Notes under the pieces: model-generated | Databases searched by the model: none | Told to the model about the DNA's origin: nothing | Seen by the model: only the letters and a program-made list of their open reading frames with translations | Translations under genes and position numbers: made by a program | Assembly: GCF_013149785.1 (NCBI RefSeq) | Contig: NZ_JABEZU010000004.1 | Location: forward strand, 333,930-397,929 | Direction: 5' to 3' | Source of the DNA: Isoptericola halotolerans | GTDB lineage: Bacteria > Actinomycetota > Actinomycetes > Actinomycetales > Cellulomonadaceae | DNA length: 64,000 nucleotides | In this document: positions 18,301 to 26,317 of the stretch, piece by piece | Layout: each line of letters starts with the position of its first letter | Numbering within the stretch: the first letter of the stretch is position 1

Positions 18301-18999
18301 CCGTCCGCCCGGCAGGAGGCTGAGCGCCACCATCAGCACCTGCCCGGCCGCGATGTCGAGGTGCTGGTGGGTGTAGCGGTCGCGCAGCTCGTCGAGCCGC
18401 GCGGCGACCGCCGCGTCGCCGAGTGAGCGCAGGTCGTGGACCTCGACGTCGCCGTTCGGGCTCGCCGCCGGCTCCCCGCCGACGGGCGTGGTGACGGCCA
18501 GCCCGTCGTCGCCGAACCGGGTGCGCAGCATGCCGTGGCGGGTGACGAGCACCGCGAGCGCCCGGCGCAGCCGGGCGGGGTCGACGTCGCGCCCGTCGAG
18601 CTCGACGTAGTAGTGCGCGGCGACGCCTCCCCAGGGCTGGTCCGGGTCGCGGCCGATCCAGTACGCGTGCTGCATGGTCGCCAACGGGTAGGGCTCGCCG
18701 TCGGGCACGCGCAGGACGTCGGTCCCGGGCGCGGCAGGGGCTGTCTCCTGCGGGGGCGTGACGATCCGGGACCACTCGCGCAGCGTGGGGGTGGCAGCCA
18801 GCTCGTCGAACCGGGCGCGGACGCCTTGGCGGCGCCAGCCGCCGATCAGCCGGATCAGGGCGAGGGAGTCGAGCCCGTGCGCGAAGAGGTTGTCGTCGTC
18901 GCCGGGAGTGCCGCCGGTGTCGGGGAGGGCGGCGGTGACGGTCTCGCGCAGCCACCGCGGCACGGCGGGCTGGTCGGTGAGGGTGGCGGGCTCGGTCAT
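12343..18999 (-). CDS. NRPS: ArCP-Cy-A(Cys)-PCP-Cy-A(Cys)-PCP
   Basis: This is a 2218-residue synthetase that begins metallophore assembly. Domains in order: aryl carrier protein (Ser about 45 in HGLDSLAL); cyclization domain 1 with DxxxxDxxS as DMVAADALS (about 240); adenylation 1 (FTSGSTGEPKG about 705); carrier 1 (GGDSLL about 1103); cyclization domain 2 with DYIVFDALS (about 1313); adenylation 2 (about 1763); carrier 2 (GGNSLAAL about 2166). The adenylation 2 pocket reads D-L-F-N-L-S-L-I-W, essentially the known cysteine code. Adenylation 1 reads D-L-Y-N-L-G-L-I-H, cysteine-like with two changes. Heterocyclization of two cysteines into thiazolines on an aryl acid is expected. There is no thioesterase, so the chain passes to the second NRPS. 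Architecture resembles HMWP2/PchE and the predicted coelibactin NRPS. Confidence 0.93.
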   Translation of the reverse strand: MTEPATLTDQPAVPRWLRETVTAALPDTGGTPGDDDNLFAHGLDSLALIRLIGGWRRQGVRARFDELAATPTLREWSRIVTPPQETAPAAPGTDVLRVPDGEPYPLATMQHAYWIGRDPDQPWGGVAAHYYVELDGRDVDPARLRRALAVLVTRHGMLRTRFGDDGLAVTTPVGGEPAASPNGDVEVHDLRSLGDAAVAARLDELRDRYTHQHLDIAAGQVLMVALSLLPGGRTRLHLDLDMVAADALSMRILLADLRAAYAEPEQVAARPEPGLGFADYLATEHRDRTDDRRADAEYWRGRLGTLPGGPQLPVAAAAGDRPARSRRLHHRLGPEQVETLGRRAAEHGVTPAAVLATVFAETVGAWSSSGHFVLNLPLFGRDEIHPDVGALVGDFSSSVLLEVDLRRPATMADRTRAVADGLAQAVSHGSHPGVEVLRDKARQDGAPVLAPVVYTSAIGLGELYERTVCETFGEPVWIISQGPQVWLDAQVTEFRDGLLVNWDVRDDVLRDGVADAAFAFYRSLIDDLLADPGAWQRPAPGGLPATSRQVRDRVNDTAVAHPPQLLHTTVAELDPAWRDRVAVADAHGTMTYAELAAASAGVAAWLRARSVGAGRTVAVTLPKGRAQAVAVLGVLRAGATYLPISVDQPAARAATMRRVGDVVATIDATTYDDAVASAPQDGSDGGSDGGPRSDPATEGSRPAYVLFTSGSTGEPKGVEVSHAAAMNTIAALNRHLGLGPDDATLALSALEFDLSVYDLFAPLAVGGTAVLVGEDERRDPEAWWRLIGQHRVTVWNSVPALLGLLLAAAPSDTSDVTLRAALLGGDLVPTDLADRFHTVAPRGRFLALGGMTEAAIHSTVAEIGSPAGALPDGVPWGVPLDNVRCRVVDDRGEDCRDEVVGELWMGGAGLAEGYRGRPEATAEKFVTVDGERWYRTGDLASYRDDGTLLFHGRRDAQLQLLGHRIEPGEIESALRAMPGVTDAAVRAVHRRGATRLAAVVAAREPRPSAQDLRAGLAEAVPGYMVCDPVVVVPELPLSANGKVLGSAVETLVDAALDGDQGGGGTAGRPPGTASERQVAEVWAELLDPPRPIGCGDDFFSLGGDSLLATRATAALRRRGAQGARVSALLRATSLAEYAASLTWPVEPGEGPGGDGHVTGRGVASGVVRPVEPRPEERHLPFPGTDVQQAYLLGRDPALPLGGVGTWQYAEFDPPPGGFDVAALEGAWRRLVARHEMLRTSVAADGMLTIHPELPGGEQWELPVREVGSATELGRLRDEWSHQMLDLSRPPLWHLELVRHPDGERLAVGLDYIVFDALSIMTLFTELDLLVGDPGAELAPIELSFRDYVLQHRPDPAAVDADQQYWRRRLAELPPGPTLPLSRTVDEAAPRFERRQHRLDPQDWGRLQQLARRLRLTPSTVLLALYAHVLGRWSDRADLTVTLTMFNRREVHPDIYRVLGDFTTVSLADYRPGDGADWQQAATALQARLAEDLDHREVESSWLLRELTRLNGRLESVPVVFTSGLGVGGPGVGMDMSPSFGRRVHGISQSPQVTLDNQVTESEGGLLVTWDSVVGLFADGVVDAMFSLYRDAITACTQDDDSVVERVARVLDTLPIGQRAVRDEVNDTAVVREPRTLHGAVLDASTGRDGVALRGADGTTVSHRDLRPRVLELAGALRDRGVRPGDRVGVRMPKGPDQVLAALAVLAAGGAYVPVGVDQPPARVGRIAASARLVHTVEGLEDLTGAEPLGAPHAGDPHEVAYVIFTSGSTGEPKGVEITHAAAANTVDDLVERCGLTADDVVLGSAALDFDLSVFDVFGTLAVGAELVLPSEADRRDAERWAELVSLHGVTWWNSVPLLYDLLLGVAERHDGSASLASLRQVLLSGDWVGLDLAERSAAQAPQARLLALGGATEAAIWSNAQPFDRAEPHWPSVPYGRPLSNQEFRVVDDLRRDRPDRVVGELWIGGAGLARGYCGDPGLTAEKFVVDAGRRWYRTGDLGRYWPDGTLEFCGRCDAQVKVGGHRVELGEVEAALERLPGVERGVAVLADDRSRLLAMVTTGAEAQVDETALRDLLREDLPPSAVPARVVAVDELPLTANGKLDRAAVAAELAATFAGHAAGHSAGRDPGAVPAEPAELVGLAGEVARLWAEVGVVVDGDRTNFFTAGGNSLAALRFVQAAGRRWDVDYTVRAFLQQPTVDAVAAELSRLGAGQIEEGAL

Positions 19000-19054
19000 C
19001 GCAGCAGGGCTCCCGGTCGGTCGCGGTCGAGGGTGGGGTGCGCGGCGAGCCGGG

Positions 19055-20683
19055 TCACGGCCGGACGGCCTCGCGCAGGGCGGCCTTGTCGATCTTCGCG
19101 ACGGCGGTCAGCGGGACGTCGTCGACGATGGTGAAGCTCTCGGGGATCTTGTAGGCGGCCAGGCCGCGCTCGCGCAGGTGCACGCTCAGGGCCGCCGCGT
19201 CGGGGGCGGGGCCGCCCGGCCGGGGGCGCACGGCCGCGGCCACCCGCTCGCCGTACAGCGGGTCCGGCACGCCGAAGACGGCCGCGATCTCGACCAGCGG
19301 GTGGGTCACGAGGTGACTCTCGACCTCGGCGGGGGCGACCTTCTCGCCGCCCCGGTTGATCTGTTCCTTGACCCGTCCGACGACGACGAGGTGGCCGGAG
19401 TCGAGCCGGCGCACGAGGTCGCCGGTGCGGTAGAAGCCGTCGGGGGTGAACGCGACGGCGTCGTGCTCGGCGGCCCGCCAGTACCCCCGCAGCGTGTACG
19501 GCCCGCGGGTGAGCAGCTCGCCCGGCTCACCGGGGGCCACGTCCCGGCCCTCGCCGTCGACGACGCGCACCTCGTCACCGGGCGACATCGGCACGCCCTG
19601 CGTGGTGGTGACGAGCTCGTCCGGGTCGTCCAGGCCCGTGTAGCAGATGAGCCCCTCGGCCATGCCGTAGACCTGCTGGAGCGTGGCGCCGAACGCCGGG
19701 CCGACCCTCGCCGCGACGTCGTCGGGCAGGCGTGCGGAGCCGACGTCGACGACCTGCACGCTCGAGGTGTCCCGGCCGCCGAAGCCGATCTCCTCGACGT
19801 ACAGGCCCGCCAGGGGCGGGTTGAGCGTCAGGGACGTGACCCGCTCCGCCTCGACGAGGTCGAGCACGGTGTCCGGGCTGGGGTCTCGCGCCAGCACGAC
19901 CGTGCCGCCCGCGCTCAGGGTCCCGAGCGCGCCGGGGCAGCACCAGGAATAGTTGAAGGCGACGGGCAGCGCAGCCAGGAACACCGTGTCTGGGCCCATC
20001 CCGCACCGTTCGGCGCTGAGCCGTGCGTTGTAGAGGTAGTCGTCGTGGGTGCGGGGGATGAGCTTGGGCAGCCCGGTGGTCCCGCCGGACAGCAGGAGCA
20101 GGGCGAGGTCGCGGCTGGAGACGGCGAGGTCGGGGACGGCAGGGTCGGCCGCGGCGAGCAGCCGGTCGTAGGCGACGGCGTCGCGATCGCCGACCTCACC
20201 CACGATGACGACCAGCGGCGCCTCCCGGCCGGCCCGGACGCGCGCGGCGGCGAGGTGGTCCGCCAGGGTGCGGTGGTCGAAGCCCTGGTGGACGTCGGTG
20301 GTGACGTAGGCGCGGGCGTCGGCGAGGTCCGTCAGGTGCTCGAGCTCCGCGGACCGGTGGGCGGGCATCGCATGGACGGGGACGGCCCCGAGGTGCTGCA
20401 GCGCGAACCAGGTCGTGAGGAACTCGGCCACGTTCGGCAGCTGGACGACGACCCGGTCGCCCCGCCGGACGCCGTGGTCGGCGAGCCCGCCGGCGACGGC
20501 GCGCGACTCGGCGACGAGGTCGGCGTAGGTGAGCCGGCGGCGGTGGTCGACGACGGCGACGTGCTCGGGGCGACGTGCCGCCCAGCGTCCCAGCGCGGCC
20601 GAGAAGGTCTCCCCGGCCCACCACCCGGCCTGGTGGTAACGCTCGGCGTCCTCGGCGGGCCAGCCCGGCCAGTCCTTGCTCAC
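19055..20683 (-). CDS. Aryl-acid AMP ligase (DhbE/EntE/VisB-like) for the NRPS starter
   Basis: This is a 542-residue stand-alone adenylation enzyme that activates an aromatic carboxylic acid and loads the ArCP of the adjacent NRPS. The AMP-binding loop is LLSGGTTGLPK, with GLICYTGL and YRTGDLVRR downstream and the catalytic Lys in VAKIDKAAL at the C-terminus. The aryl pocket reads AFNYSWCCPG (about residue 246), where DhbE-type enzymes have AHNYPLSSPG. The Asn that contacts the ring hydroxyl is kept, the preceding His is Phe, and the position linked to salicylate versus dihydroxybenzoate is Cys. The starter is therefore not dihydroxybenzoate by this logic; salicylate or 3-hydroxypicolinate would fit. 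The GTG at 20683 has GGAGG ahead of it. It is first in the leftward operon, below a Zur-like site. Confidence 0.9.
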   Translation of the reverse strand: MSKDWPGWPAEDAERYHQAGWWAGETFSAALGRWAARRPEHVAVVDHRRRLTYADLVAESRAVAGGLADHGVRRGDRVVVQLPNVAEFLTTWFALQHLGAVPVHAMPAHRSAELEHLTDLADARAYVTTDVHQGFDHRTLADHLAAARVRAGREAPLVVIVGEVGDRDAVAYDRLLAAADPAVPDLAVSSRDLALLLLSGGTTGLPKLIPRTHDDYLYNARLSAERCGMGPDTVFLAALPVAFNYSWCCPGALGTLSAGGTVVLARDPSPDTVLDLVEAERVTSLTLNPPLAGLYVEEIGFGGRDTSSVQVVDVGSARLPDDVAARVGPAFGATLQQVYGMAEGLICYTGLDDPDELVTTTQGVPMSPGDEVRVVDGEGRDVAPGEPGELLTRGPYTLRGYWRAAEHDAVAFTPDGFYRTGDLVRRLDSGHLVVVGRVKEQINRGGEKVAPAEVESHLVTHPLVEIAAVFGVPDPLYGERVAAAVRPRPGGPAPDAAALSVHLRERGLAAYKIPESFTIVDDVPLTAVAKIDKAALREAVRP

Positions 20684-20750
20684 GACGGTCCTCTCCTCCC
20701 GGTGACAGGTGCGGCGCACCGTGGGGGCCGCATCCCCGGGGCAGCCTAGT

Positions 20751-20777
20751 CGATAATGATTACGAGAATGATTTTCA
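20751..20777. promoter_or_regulatory. Tandem Zur-like boxes in the divergent ligase/NRPS promoter
   Basis: The sequence CGAGAATGATTTTCA (20763-20777) matches the actinobacterial Zur palindrome TGAAAATGATTTTCA at 13 of 15 positions. An overlapping upstream copy, CGATAATGATTACGA (20751-20765), matches at 10 of 15. The two share GAnAATGATT with a 12-bp offset. They sit in the 135-bp gap between the leftward ligase operon and the rightward NRPS operon, so one site could repress both. The consensus is from memory. DtxR/IdeR-type iron boxes (TTAGGTTAGGCTAACC-like) are not seen here. Confidence 0.7.
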
Positions 20778-20818
20778 GTTAGAGTCACCACCACCACGAC
20801 GACGGGAGTGTGAGCATC

Positions 20819-23800
20819 GTGTCGATCGCCGCAGCGATCACCGACCTGGCACAGGACGGTGTCGGCCTCTGGGCCGACGGGGAACAGCTTCGATTCCGGG
20901 CCCCGGCAGGCTCGCTCGACGCGGGTCGCAAGGCCTGGTTGACCGAGAACAAGGCGGAGGTGCTCGCCCACCTGCGCCACGTCGGCGCCACCCGCGAGAC
21001 CCCGACGACGGCGCTCGCGAGCGCCGACCGCCCCGGCCCGGCCCTCGTCCCCGCCCCCGAGGACCGGCACCGACCCTTCCCCCTCACCGAGCTCCAGGCG
21101 GCCTACCTGCTCGGGCGCGGATCGGCGTTCGAGTACGGCGGCGTCGCCTGCCACGCCTACCTCGAGCTGCGGTACGACCGGCCCGAGCAGCGCGCCCGGC
21201 TGACCGACGGACGCCTCGACGTCGCATGGCGGGCCGTGGTGTCGGCGCACGACATGCTGCGCGCCGTCATCCACACCGACGGGTTCCAGAGCGTCCTGCC
21301 CGAGGTCACGGCGCCGGCGGTGCCCGTGCACCGGGGCGAGCTCGCCGACGAGGTCCGCGAGCGCCTCGAGCAGCGCGTCCCGCAGCCGGACCGCTGGCCG
21401 CTGATCGCCGTCGAGGTCACCGACCACGACGACCACACGCTCCTGCACCTGTCCGTCGACCTCGTCGTGCTCGACCACGCGAGCCTGCACCTGCTGGTCA
21501 CCGAGCTCGAGGCGCGCCTCTTCGACGACGCCGCTCCCGAGCCGCCAGGATGCACGTTCCGCGACTACGTCGTCGCCCGGCGCGGCGAGCTGGACGGTCC
21601 GCAGCACGAGCGCGACCGGGCCTACTGGCAGGAGCGGCTCGCCACGCTGCCGCCCGCCCCCGAGCTGCCGCGCGCCGAGTGGGCCACCACGCCGCCGCCG
21701 GCCGGCCGGCCGTTCCGCCGCCACGCCACCCTCCTGGACCCCGTCCGCACGGCCACCCTGACCGAGCGCGCGCGGGAGGCGGGCCTGAGCCTGTCGACGG
21801 TCCTGCTGACCTGCTACGCCGAGGTCGTCGGACGCTGGAGCCGGCGCCCCGGGTTCACCGTCGTCATCCCCACGTTCACCCGGGAGATCGCCGGAGACAC
21901 CCGGCCGCACCCCGACATCGACCGCGTGCTGGGCGACTTCACCGCCACCGAGCTGCTCGCGGTCGACACCGCCGGCCCCGCCACGCCCGTCGAGCGGGGC
22001 AGGAGGCTGCAGGCGCAGCTCCTGGAGGACCTCGCGCACCGCAGCTTCAGCGGCTCGCAGGTGCAGACCGAGCGCAGCCGCGACGACGGCAACCCCGAGC
22101 TGTTCCCCGTCGTCTTCACCTCGACCGTCGACCAGGACCTGCCGCCCACCGCGGGACGGGTCGCCCACGCCCGGACGCAGTCGCCGCAGGTCTGGCTCGA
22201 CTGCCAGGTGATGCGCGACGGCGACGGCCTCGTGCTGTCCTGGGACGTGCGCGACGGCGTCCTGCCCGACGGCGTCACCGACGACATGTTCTCCGCCTGG
22301 GTCGACCTGGTCGACCGGCTCGTCGACGACCCTTCGACCTGGTCCGACCCGGACCCGGTCCGGCTCCCCGCCGCCGACCGGGCGCGACGCGAGGCCGCCA
22401 ACGCCACCGACGCGCCGCTGCCGGACGGCCTGCTGCACGACGACGTGCTCACCGTGGCGCGCACCGCCCCGGACCGCACCGCCGTCGTCGGCGCCGACGG
22501 CTCGCTGACGTTCGGCGAGCTCGTGGGCCGCGCCCGCGGGGTCGCGCACGCACTCACCGCCGAGGGCGTCGCCCCGCAGGACCGGGTCGCGATCGTCATG
22601 GACAAGTGTCCCGAGCAGGTCGTGGCCGCGCTGGGCGTCCTGCTGGCCGGTGCGGTCTACGTGCCGGTCGAGACCACGTCCCCCGCCTCCCGGCGCGCCG
22701 CCATCGTCGCGGACGCCGGCGCGACCGCCGTGCTGACCGTCGCGGCGCTGCGCACCGCCGCGTCGCAGGGCGTGGACGTGCCCGTGGTCGCCGTCGACGA
22801 GGTACCGCCGCGCGACGACGCCCCGAGCACGAGCACCACGCCGGACGACCTCGCGTACGTCATCTACACCTCTGGCTCCACCGGGACGCCGAAGGGCGTC
22901 ATGATCGCGCACCGCGCGGCCCGCAACACCTGCGTGGACGTCGACGAGAGGTTCGCCGTCGGTCCGCAGGACGCCGTCCTGGGGCTGGCCGGCCTCGGGT
23001 TCGACCTGTCGGTGTGGGACGTCTTCGGCGTCCTGGGTGCCGGGGGGCGCCTCGTGCTGCCCGCGGCGGACCGGCGCGGCGACGCCGCCCACTGGGCCGA
23101 GCTCGTCGAGCAGCACGGCGTGACCCTGTGGAACACGGTGCCCGGCCAGCTCCAGATGCTGTCCGACTACGCCCGTTCCTCCGGCGCCGCCCAGCTGCGC
23201 ACGCTGCGCCTCGCGCTGCTGTCCGGCGACTGGATCCCGGTGACGCTGCCGGACCAGGTCCGTGAGCAGCTCCCCGGCCTGGAGGTCGTCAGCCTCGGTG
23301 GCGCCACGGAGGGCGCCATCTGGTCGATCTGGCACCCGGTCGGGGCCGTGGACCGCGAGCGCCCGAGCATCCCGTACGGCACCCCGCTGCGCAACCAGCG
23401 GTTCGCGGTGCGCGACCACCGCGGCCGGGACGCCCCCGCCTGGGTCCCCGGCGAGCTGGAGATCATCGGTGCGGGCGTCGCCGACGGCTACCTCGGCGAC
23501 CCCGAGCGCACCGGCGAGCGGTTCGGCGTCGGAACCGACGGTCTGCGCACCTACCGCACCGGCGACGTCGGCCGGTGGGTGGGGGACGGCACCCTGGAGT
23601 TCCTGGGCCGCGAGGACTCCCAGGTCAAGATCCGCGGCTACCGGATCGAGCTGGCCGAGGTCGAGGCCGCGGTGCTGGACCACCCCGGCGTCGGGCAGGC
23701 CGCCGTCGTCGTGGACGACGAGCGCCGCCACCTGGTCGCCGCCGTCGAACCGGCCGCCCGCCCCGTGCCGGACCCCTCCGCCGAGCCCGCGGTGGCCTCG

Positions 23801-26317
23801 CTCCGGACCCGCCTGGTCACCCCCCGGGTCGACAGCGCGGCGGTCGCCGCCTCGGTGGAGGCCGCCGACCAGGTCGGCCTCGACGTCATCGTCACCACCC
23901 TCGCCCCGGCGCTGGGGGACGGTGCCGCGCTGACCGCCGAGGAGATCAGCGACCGGCTCGACGTCGCCCCCGAGATGCGGTCCGTGGTGCGCCGCTGGCT
24001 GCGCGTCCTGACGCGCCACGACCTCGCGTTCGCCGACGGACCCCGGCACCGCCTCGCCCCCGAGGCGTCCGACCGGCCCGTCGACCGGCACGCGGACGAG
24101 CTCGCCGCCCGTGCCGGCGCCGCCGGCTGGAGCACCGCCCTGCCGGAGCTCCTGGCGCGCTGCGGCAAGGAGATGCCCGCGCTGCTGCGCGGGGAACGGG
24201 ACATCCGCTCGCTGCTGGTCGACGCCCCCGGCACCGGCGAGCAGGCCGGGACCGCCGTGATGGCCGCCGCCTACCGGCACAACCTCGCCGTCGCCGAGCT
24301 CACCGACGCCCTCGCCGTCGCGATCGGCGAGCAGTGTGCCCTGGTCGACGGCGCCACCGTCCTGGAGGTCGGCGCCGGGGCGGGCGACACCACCGAGGCC
24401 GTCGTCGCCGCGACGGCCAGCCTGGACGTGACGGTCGTGGCCACCGACGCCTCCCCGCTGGCCGCGGCCCGGCTCGCCGAGCGGTTCGACGGCGTCGAGC
24501 AGGTGCGCTGCGAACGGTTCGACCCCGACGTCGACCTGTCGGCGCAGGGCCGCGAGCCCTGCTCCGTCGACGTCGTGATCGCCGCCCACAGCCTGCACAC
24601 GTGCCGCGACGTCCCGGCGGCGCTCGCCCGGCTCGTCGAGCTGCTCCGCCCCGGCGGATGGCTCGTGGTCGTGGACAACGTGCGCGACGACGACCCGGCG
24701 CTCGCCGTGTCGATGGAGCTGCTGGAGATGACGCACGGGCCGTTCGACGACCGGCGGGCGTCCTCGGACCGGCTGTTCCTGGACACCGCGGAGCTGCACG
24801 ACGCCCTGGAGGCGGCCGGGGCGGTGCCCGTCGTCTCGGGACCGGCACCGGAGGACGGCCTGGCCACCGCCGGCCAGCACCTCGTGCTGGCCCGCGCCAA
24901 GCCCGACCGCACCCCGGTGCGCGCCGAGGACGTGGAGCGCTCGGTGCGCCGACGGCTGCCCGAGTACATGGTGCCCTCCCGGTGGCGGGTGCTGGACCGG
25001 TTGCCGACCACGGCCAACAGGAAGGTCGACCGCGCCGCCCTGCTGGCCCTGGCCGGCCCGCGCGCCACCGAGGCCGCGGCGGGTGCCGACGAGCCGATGT
25101 CCGTCATGGAGCGCCAGATCGCCGGCCTGTGGGCCGAGCTCCTGGGGCTCGACCACGTGGGCCGCGACGACGACTTCTTCGCCCTCGGCGGCGACTCGCT
25201 GCTGGTCGCGCGGTTCGTCGGTCTGCTGCGCGAGCGCGTCCCGGACGTCATCGCCGTGCAGTGGGAGGTCGTGCTGCGGCACATGCTGCGTCAGCCGACC
25301 GTGGCCCACCTGGCCCGGTACCTCACCGAGGTGTCCCGGGCGCAGGACCCCGCCGCCGCGGCCCCCACGGCCGTGCGCACCAGCCCGCTGGTGCCGCTGC
25401 ACGGCTCGGGCGACGGCCCGACGACGGTGCTGGTCCACGCCGGCACCGGCACGGCGATGCCGTACCGGGCCCTCGTCACCGACATCCGCCGGCGCTCGGC
25501 AGGGACGTCCTCGATCGCGGCCCTGGAGATCTGCGACCTCGCAGCGTTCCAGGACGACGACCCGGACGGCCTCATCGAGCGGATCGCCGCGGACTACGCC
25601 GAGGCGCTGGTGTCCTCCGACCCCGGCGAGATCCACCTGGTCGGGTACTGCCTCGGCGGGCTGATCGCCACCGAGGTCGCCCGGCACCTCGCCGACCGCG
25701 GGCACGACGTGCGGTCCCTGACCGTCGTGTCGAGCCACAGCCCCGCGTTCCGGCTCGACGACGAGGTCCTGGCCGAGTACTCGTTCTCGGTCATGATGGG
25801 CATCGACCCGGCCGACCTCGGCTATCCGGGCGACGAGCTGCGCGTCGCGCAGGCGACCGACGAGGTGCTGCGCCGCTCCCCGGGGGTCATCCCCGACGGC
25901 GGGCTCGCCGCCCTCGACGGCGACTTCGCCGACGTCGGCGCCGCCTTCGGGGCCCTGGCGGAGCTGACCGTGGAGCAGCGCGTCGAGCGCATGTGCGAGG
26001 CCGTGCCGGCCGACGCCGGCATGTACTCGCCCGAGCACATGATGCGGCTGCTGCGCACGTTCCGGCAGTCCGTCTTCGCGATCTCGCGCTACCGCCCCGA
26101 CCCCTACCTGGGCGACGTCACCTTCTGCCGGCACAGCGGCACGTACCCCTTTCCGGGCAGCAAGGAGGCCGTCACCGCCCAGTGGGAGCAGGTGGTGCTC
26201 GGCGACCTCGACATCCTCGACGTCGCCGGCGACCACTTCACGTGCCTGACGTCCGAGAACTCGGCCGGGATCGTGGAGATCCTGCAGCGCACGACCGACG
26301 GGGCGGTGCTGCGATGA
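20819..26317 (+). CDS. NRPS: TubC docking-Cy-A-MT-PCP-TE (PchF/HMWP1-end-like)
   Basis: This is a 1832-residue terminal synthetase. Residues 1-50 form a TubC-type N-terminal docking domain (VGLWADGEQLRFRAP). A cyclization domain follows (DLVVLDHAS about 217). The adenylation domain (YTSGSTGTPKG about 687) has pocket residues D-L-W-N-L-S-L-I-W, cysteine-like. A methyltransferase is inserted between adenylation motifs A8 and A10, with SAM motif VLEVGAGAG about 1183. The carrier (GGDSLL about 1460) and a thioesterase complete it. The thioesterase nucleophile elbow is GYCLGG (about 1611), with Cys in place of Ser. It should add and cyclize a third cysteine, methylate it and release the product. 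I prefer the GTG at 20819 because GGGAG sits 10 nt upstream; a GTG at 20810 is too close to it. Confidence 0.92.
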   Translation: MSIAAAITDLAQDGVGLWADGEQLRFRAPAGSLDAGRKAWLTENKAEVLAHLRHVGATRETPTTALASADRPGPALVPAPEDRHRPFPLTELQAAYLLGRGSAFEYGGVACHAYLELRYDRPEQRARLTDGRLDVAWRAVVSAHDMLRAVIHTDGFQSVLPEVTAPAVPVHRGELADEVRERLEQRVPQPDRWPLIAVEVTDHDDHTLLHLSVDLVVLDHASLHLLVTELEARLFDDAAPEPPGCTFRDYVVARRGELDGPQHERDRAYWQERLATLPPAPELPRAEWATTPPPAGRPFRRHATLLDPVRTATLTERAREAGLSLSTVLLTCYAEVVGRWSRRPGFTVVIPTFTREIAGDTRPHPDIDRVLGDFTATELLAVDTAGPATPVERGRRLQAQLLEDLAHRSFSGSQVQTERSRDDGNPELFPVVFTSTVDQDLPPTAGRVAHARTQSPQVWLDCQVMRDGDGLVLSWDVRDGVLPDGVTDDMFSAWVDLVDRLVDDPSTWSDPDPVRLPAADRARREAANATDAPLPDGLLHDDVLTVARTAPDRTAVVGADGSLTFGELVGRARGVAHALTAEGVAPQDRVAIVMDKCPEQVVAALGVLLAGAVYVPVETTSPASRRAAIVADAGATAVLTVAALRTAASQGVDVPVVAVDEVPPRDDAPSTSTTPDDLAYVIYTSGSTGTPKGVMIAHRAARNTCVDVDERFAVGPQDAVLGLAGLGFDLSVWDVFGVLGAGGRLVLPAADRRGDAAHWAELVEQHGVTLWNTVPGQLQMLSDYARSSGAAQLRTLRLALLSGDWIPVTLPDQVREQLPGLEVVSLGGATEGAIWSIWHPVGAVDRERPSIPYGTPLRNQRFAVRDHRGRDAPAWVPGELEIIGAGVADGYLGDPERTGERFGVGTDGLRTYRTGDVGRWVGDGTLEFLGREDSQVKIRGYRIELAEVEAAVLDHPGVGQAAVVVDDERRHLVAAVEPAARPVPDPSAEPAVASLRTRLVTPRVDSAAVAASVEAADQVGLDVIVTTLAPALGDGAALTAEEISDRLDVAPEMRSVVRRWLRVLTRHDLAFADGPRHRLAPEASDRPVDRHADELAARAGAAGWSTALPELLARCGKEMPALLRGERDIRSLLVDAPGTGEQAGTAVMAAAYRHNLAVAELTDALAVAIGEQCALVDGATVLEVGAGAGDTTEAVVAATASLDVTVVATDASPLAAARLAERFDGVEQVRCERFDPDVDLSAQGREPCSVDVVIAAHSLHTCRDVPAALARLVELLRPGGWLVVVDNVRDDDPALAVSMELLEMTHGPFDDRRASSDRLFLDTAELHDALEAAGAVPVVSGPAPEDGLATAGQHLVLARAKPDRTPVRAEDVERSVRRRLPEYMVPSRWRVLDRLPTTANRKVDRAALLALAGPRATEAAAGADEPMSVMERQIAGLWAELLGLDHVGRDDDFFALGGDSLLVARFVGLLRERVPDVIAVQWEVVLRHMLRQPTVAHLARYLTEVSRAQDPAAAAPTAVRTSPLVPLHGSGDGPTTVLVHAGTGTAMPYRALVTDIRRRSAGTSSIAALEICDLAAFQDDDPDGLIERIAADYAEALVSSDPGEIHLVGYCLGGLIATEVARHLADRGHDVRSLTVVSSHSPAFRLDDEVLAEYSFSVMMGIDPADLGYPGDELRVAQATDEVLRRSPGVIPDGGLAALDGDFADVGAAFGALAELTVEQRVERMCEAVPADAGMYSPEHMMRLLRTFRQSVFAISRYRPDPYLGDVTFCRHSGTYPFPGSKEAVTAQWEQVVLGDLDILDVAGDHFTCLTSENSAGIVEILQRTTDGAVLR

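Noticed and set aside
12637-18426. Very long open frames opposite the NRPS genes (here, and also antisense to 19055-26236 and 3783-7178)
   Set aside because: In DNA of this GC content the frame opposite a real gene stays open. Their translations are Arg/Pro/Gly-rich without domains, while the sense frames hold complete NRPS and kinase motifs.
20684-20818. Iron (DtxR/IdeR) box at the NRPS promoter
   Set aside because: The palindrome has the AATGATT core of Zur sites and lacks the TTAGGTTAGsCTAACCTAA pattern.
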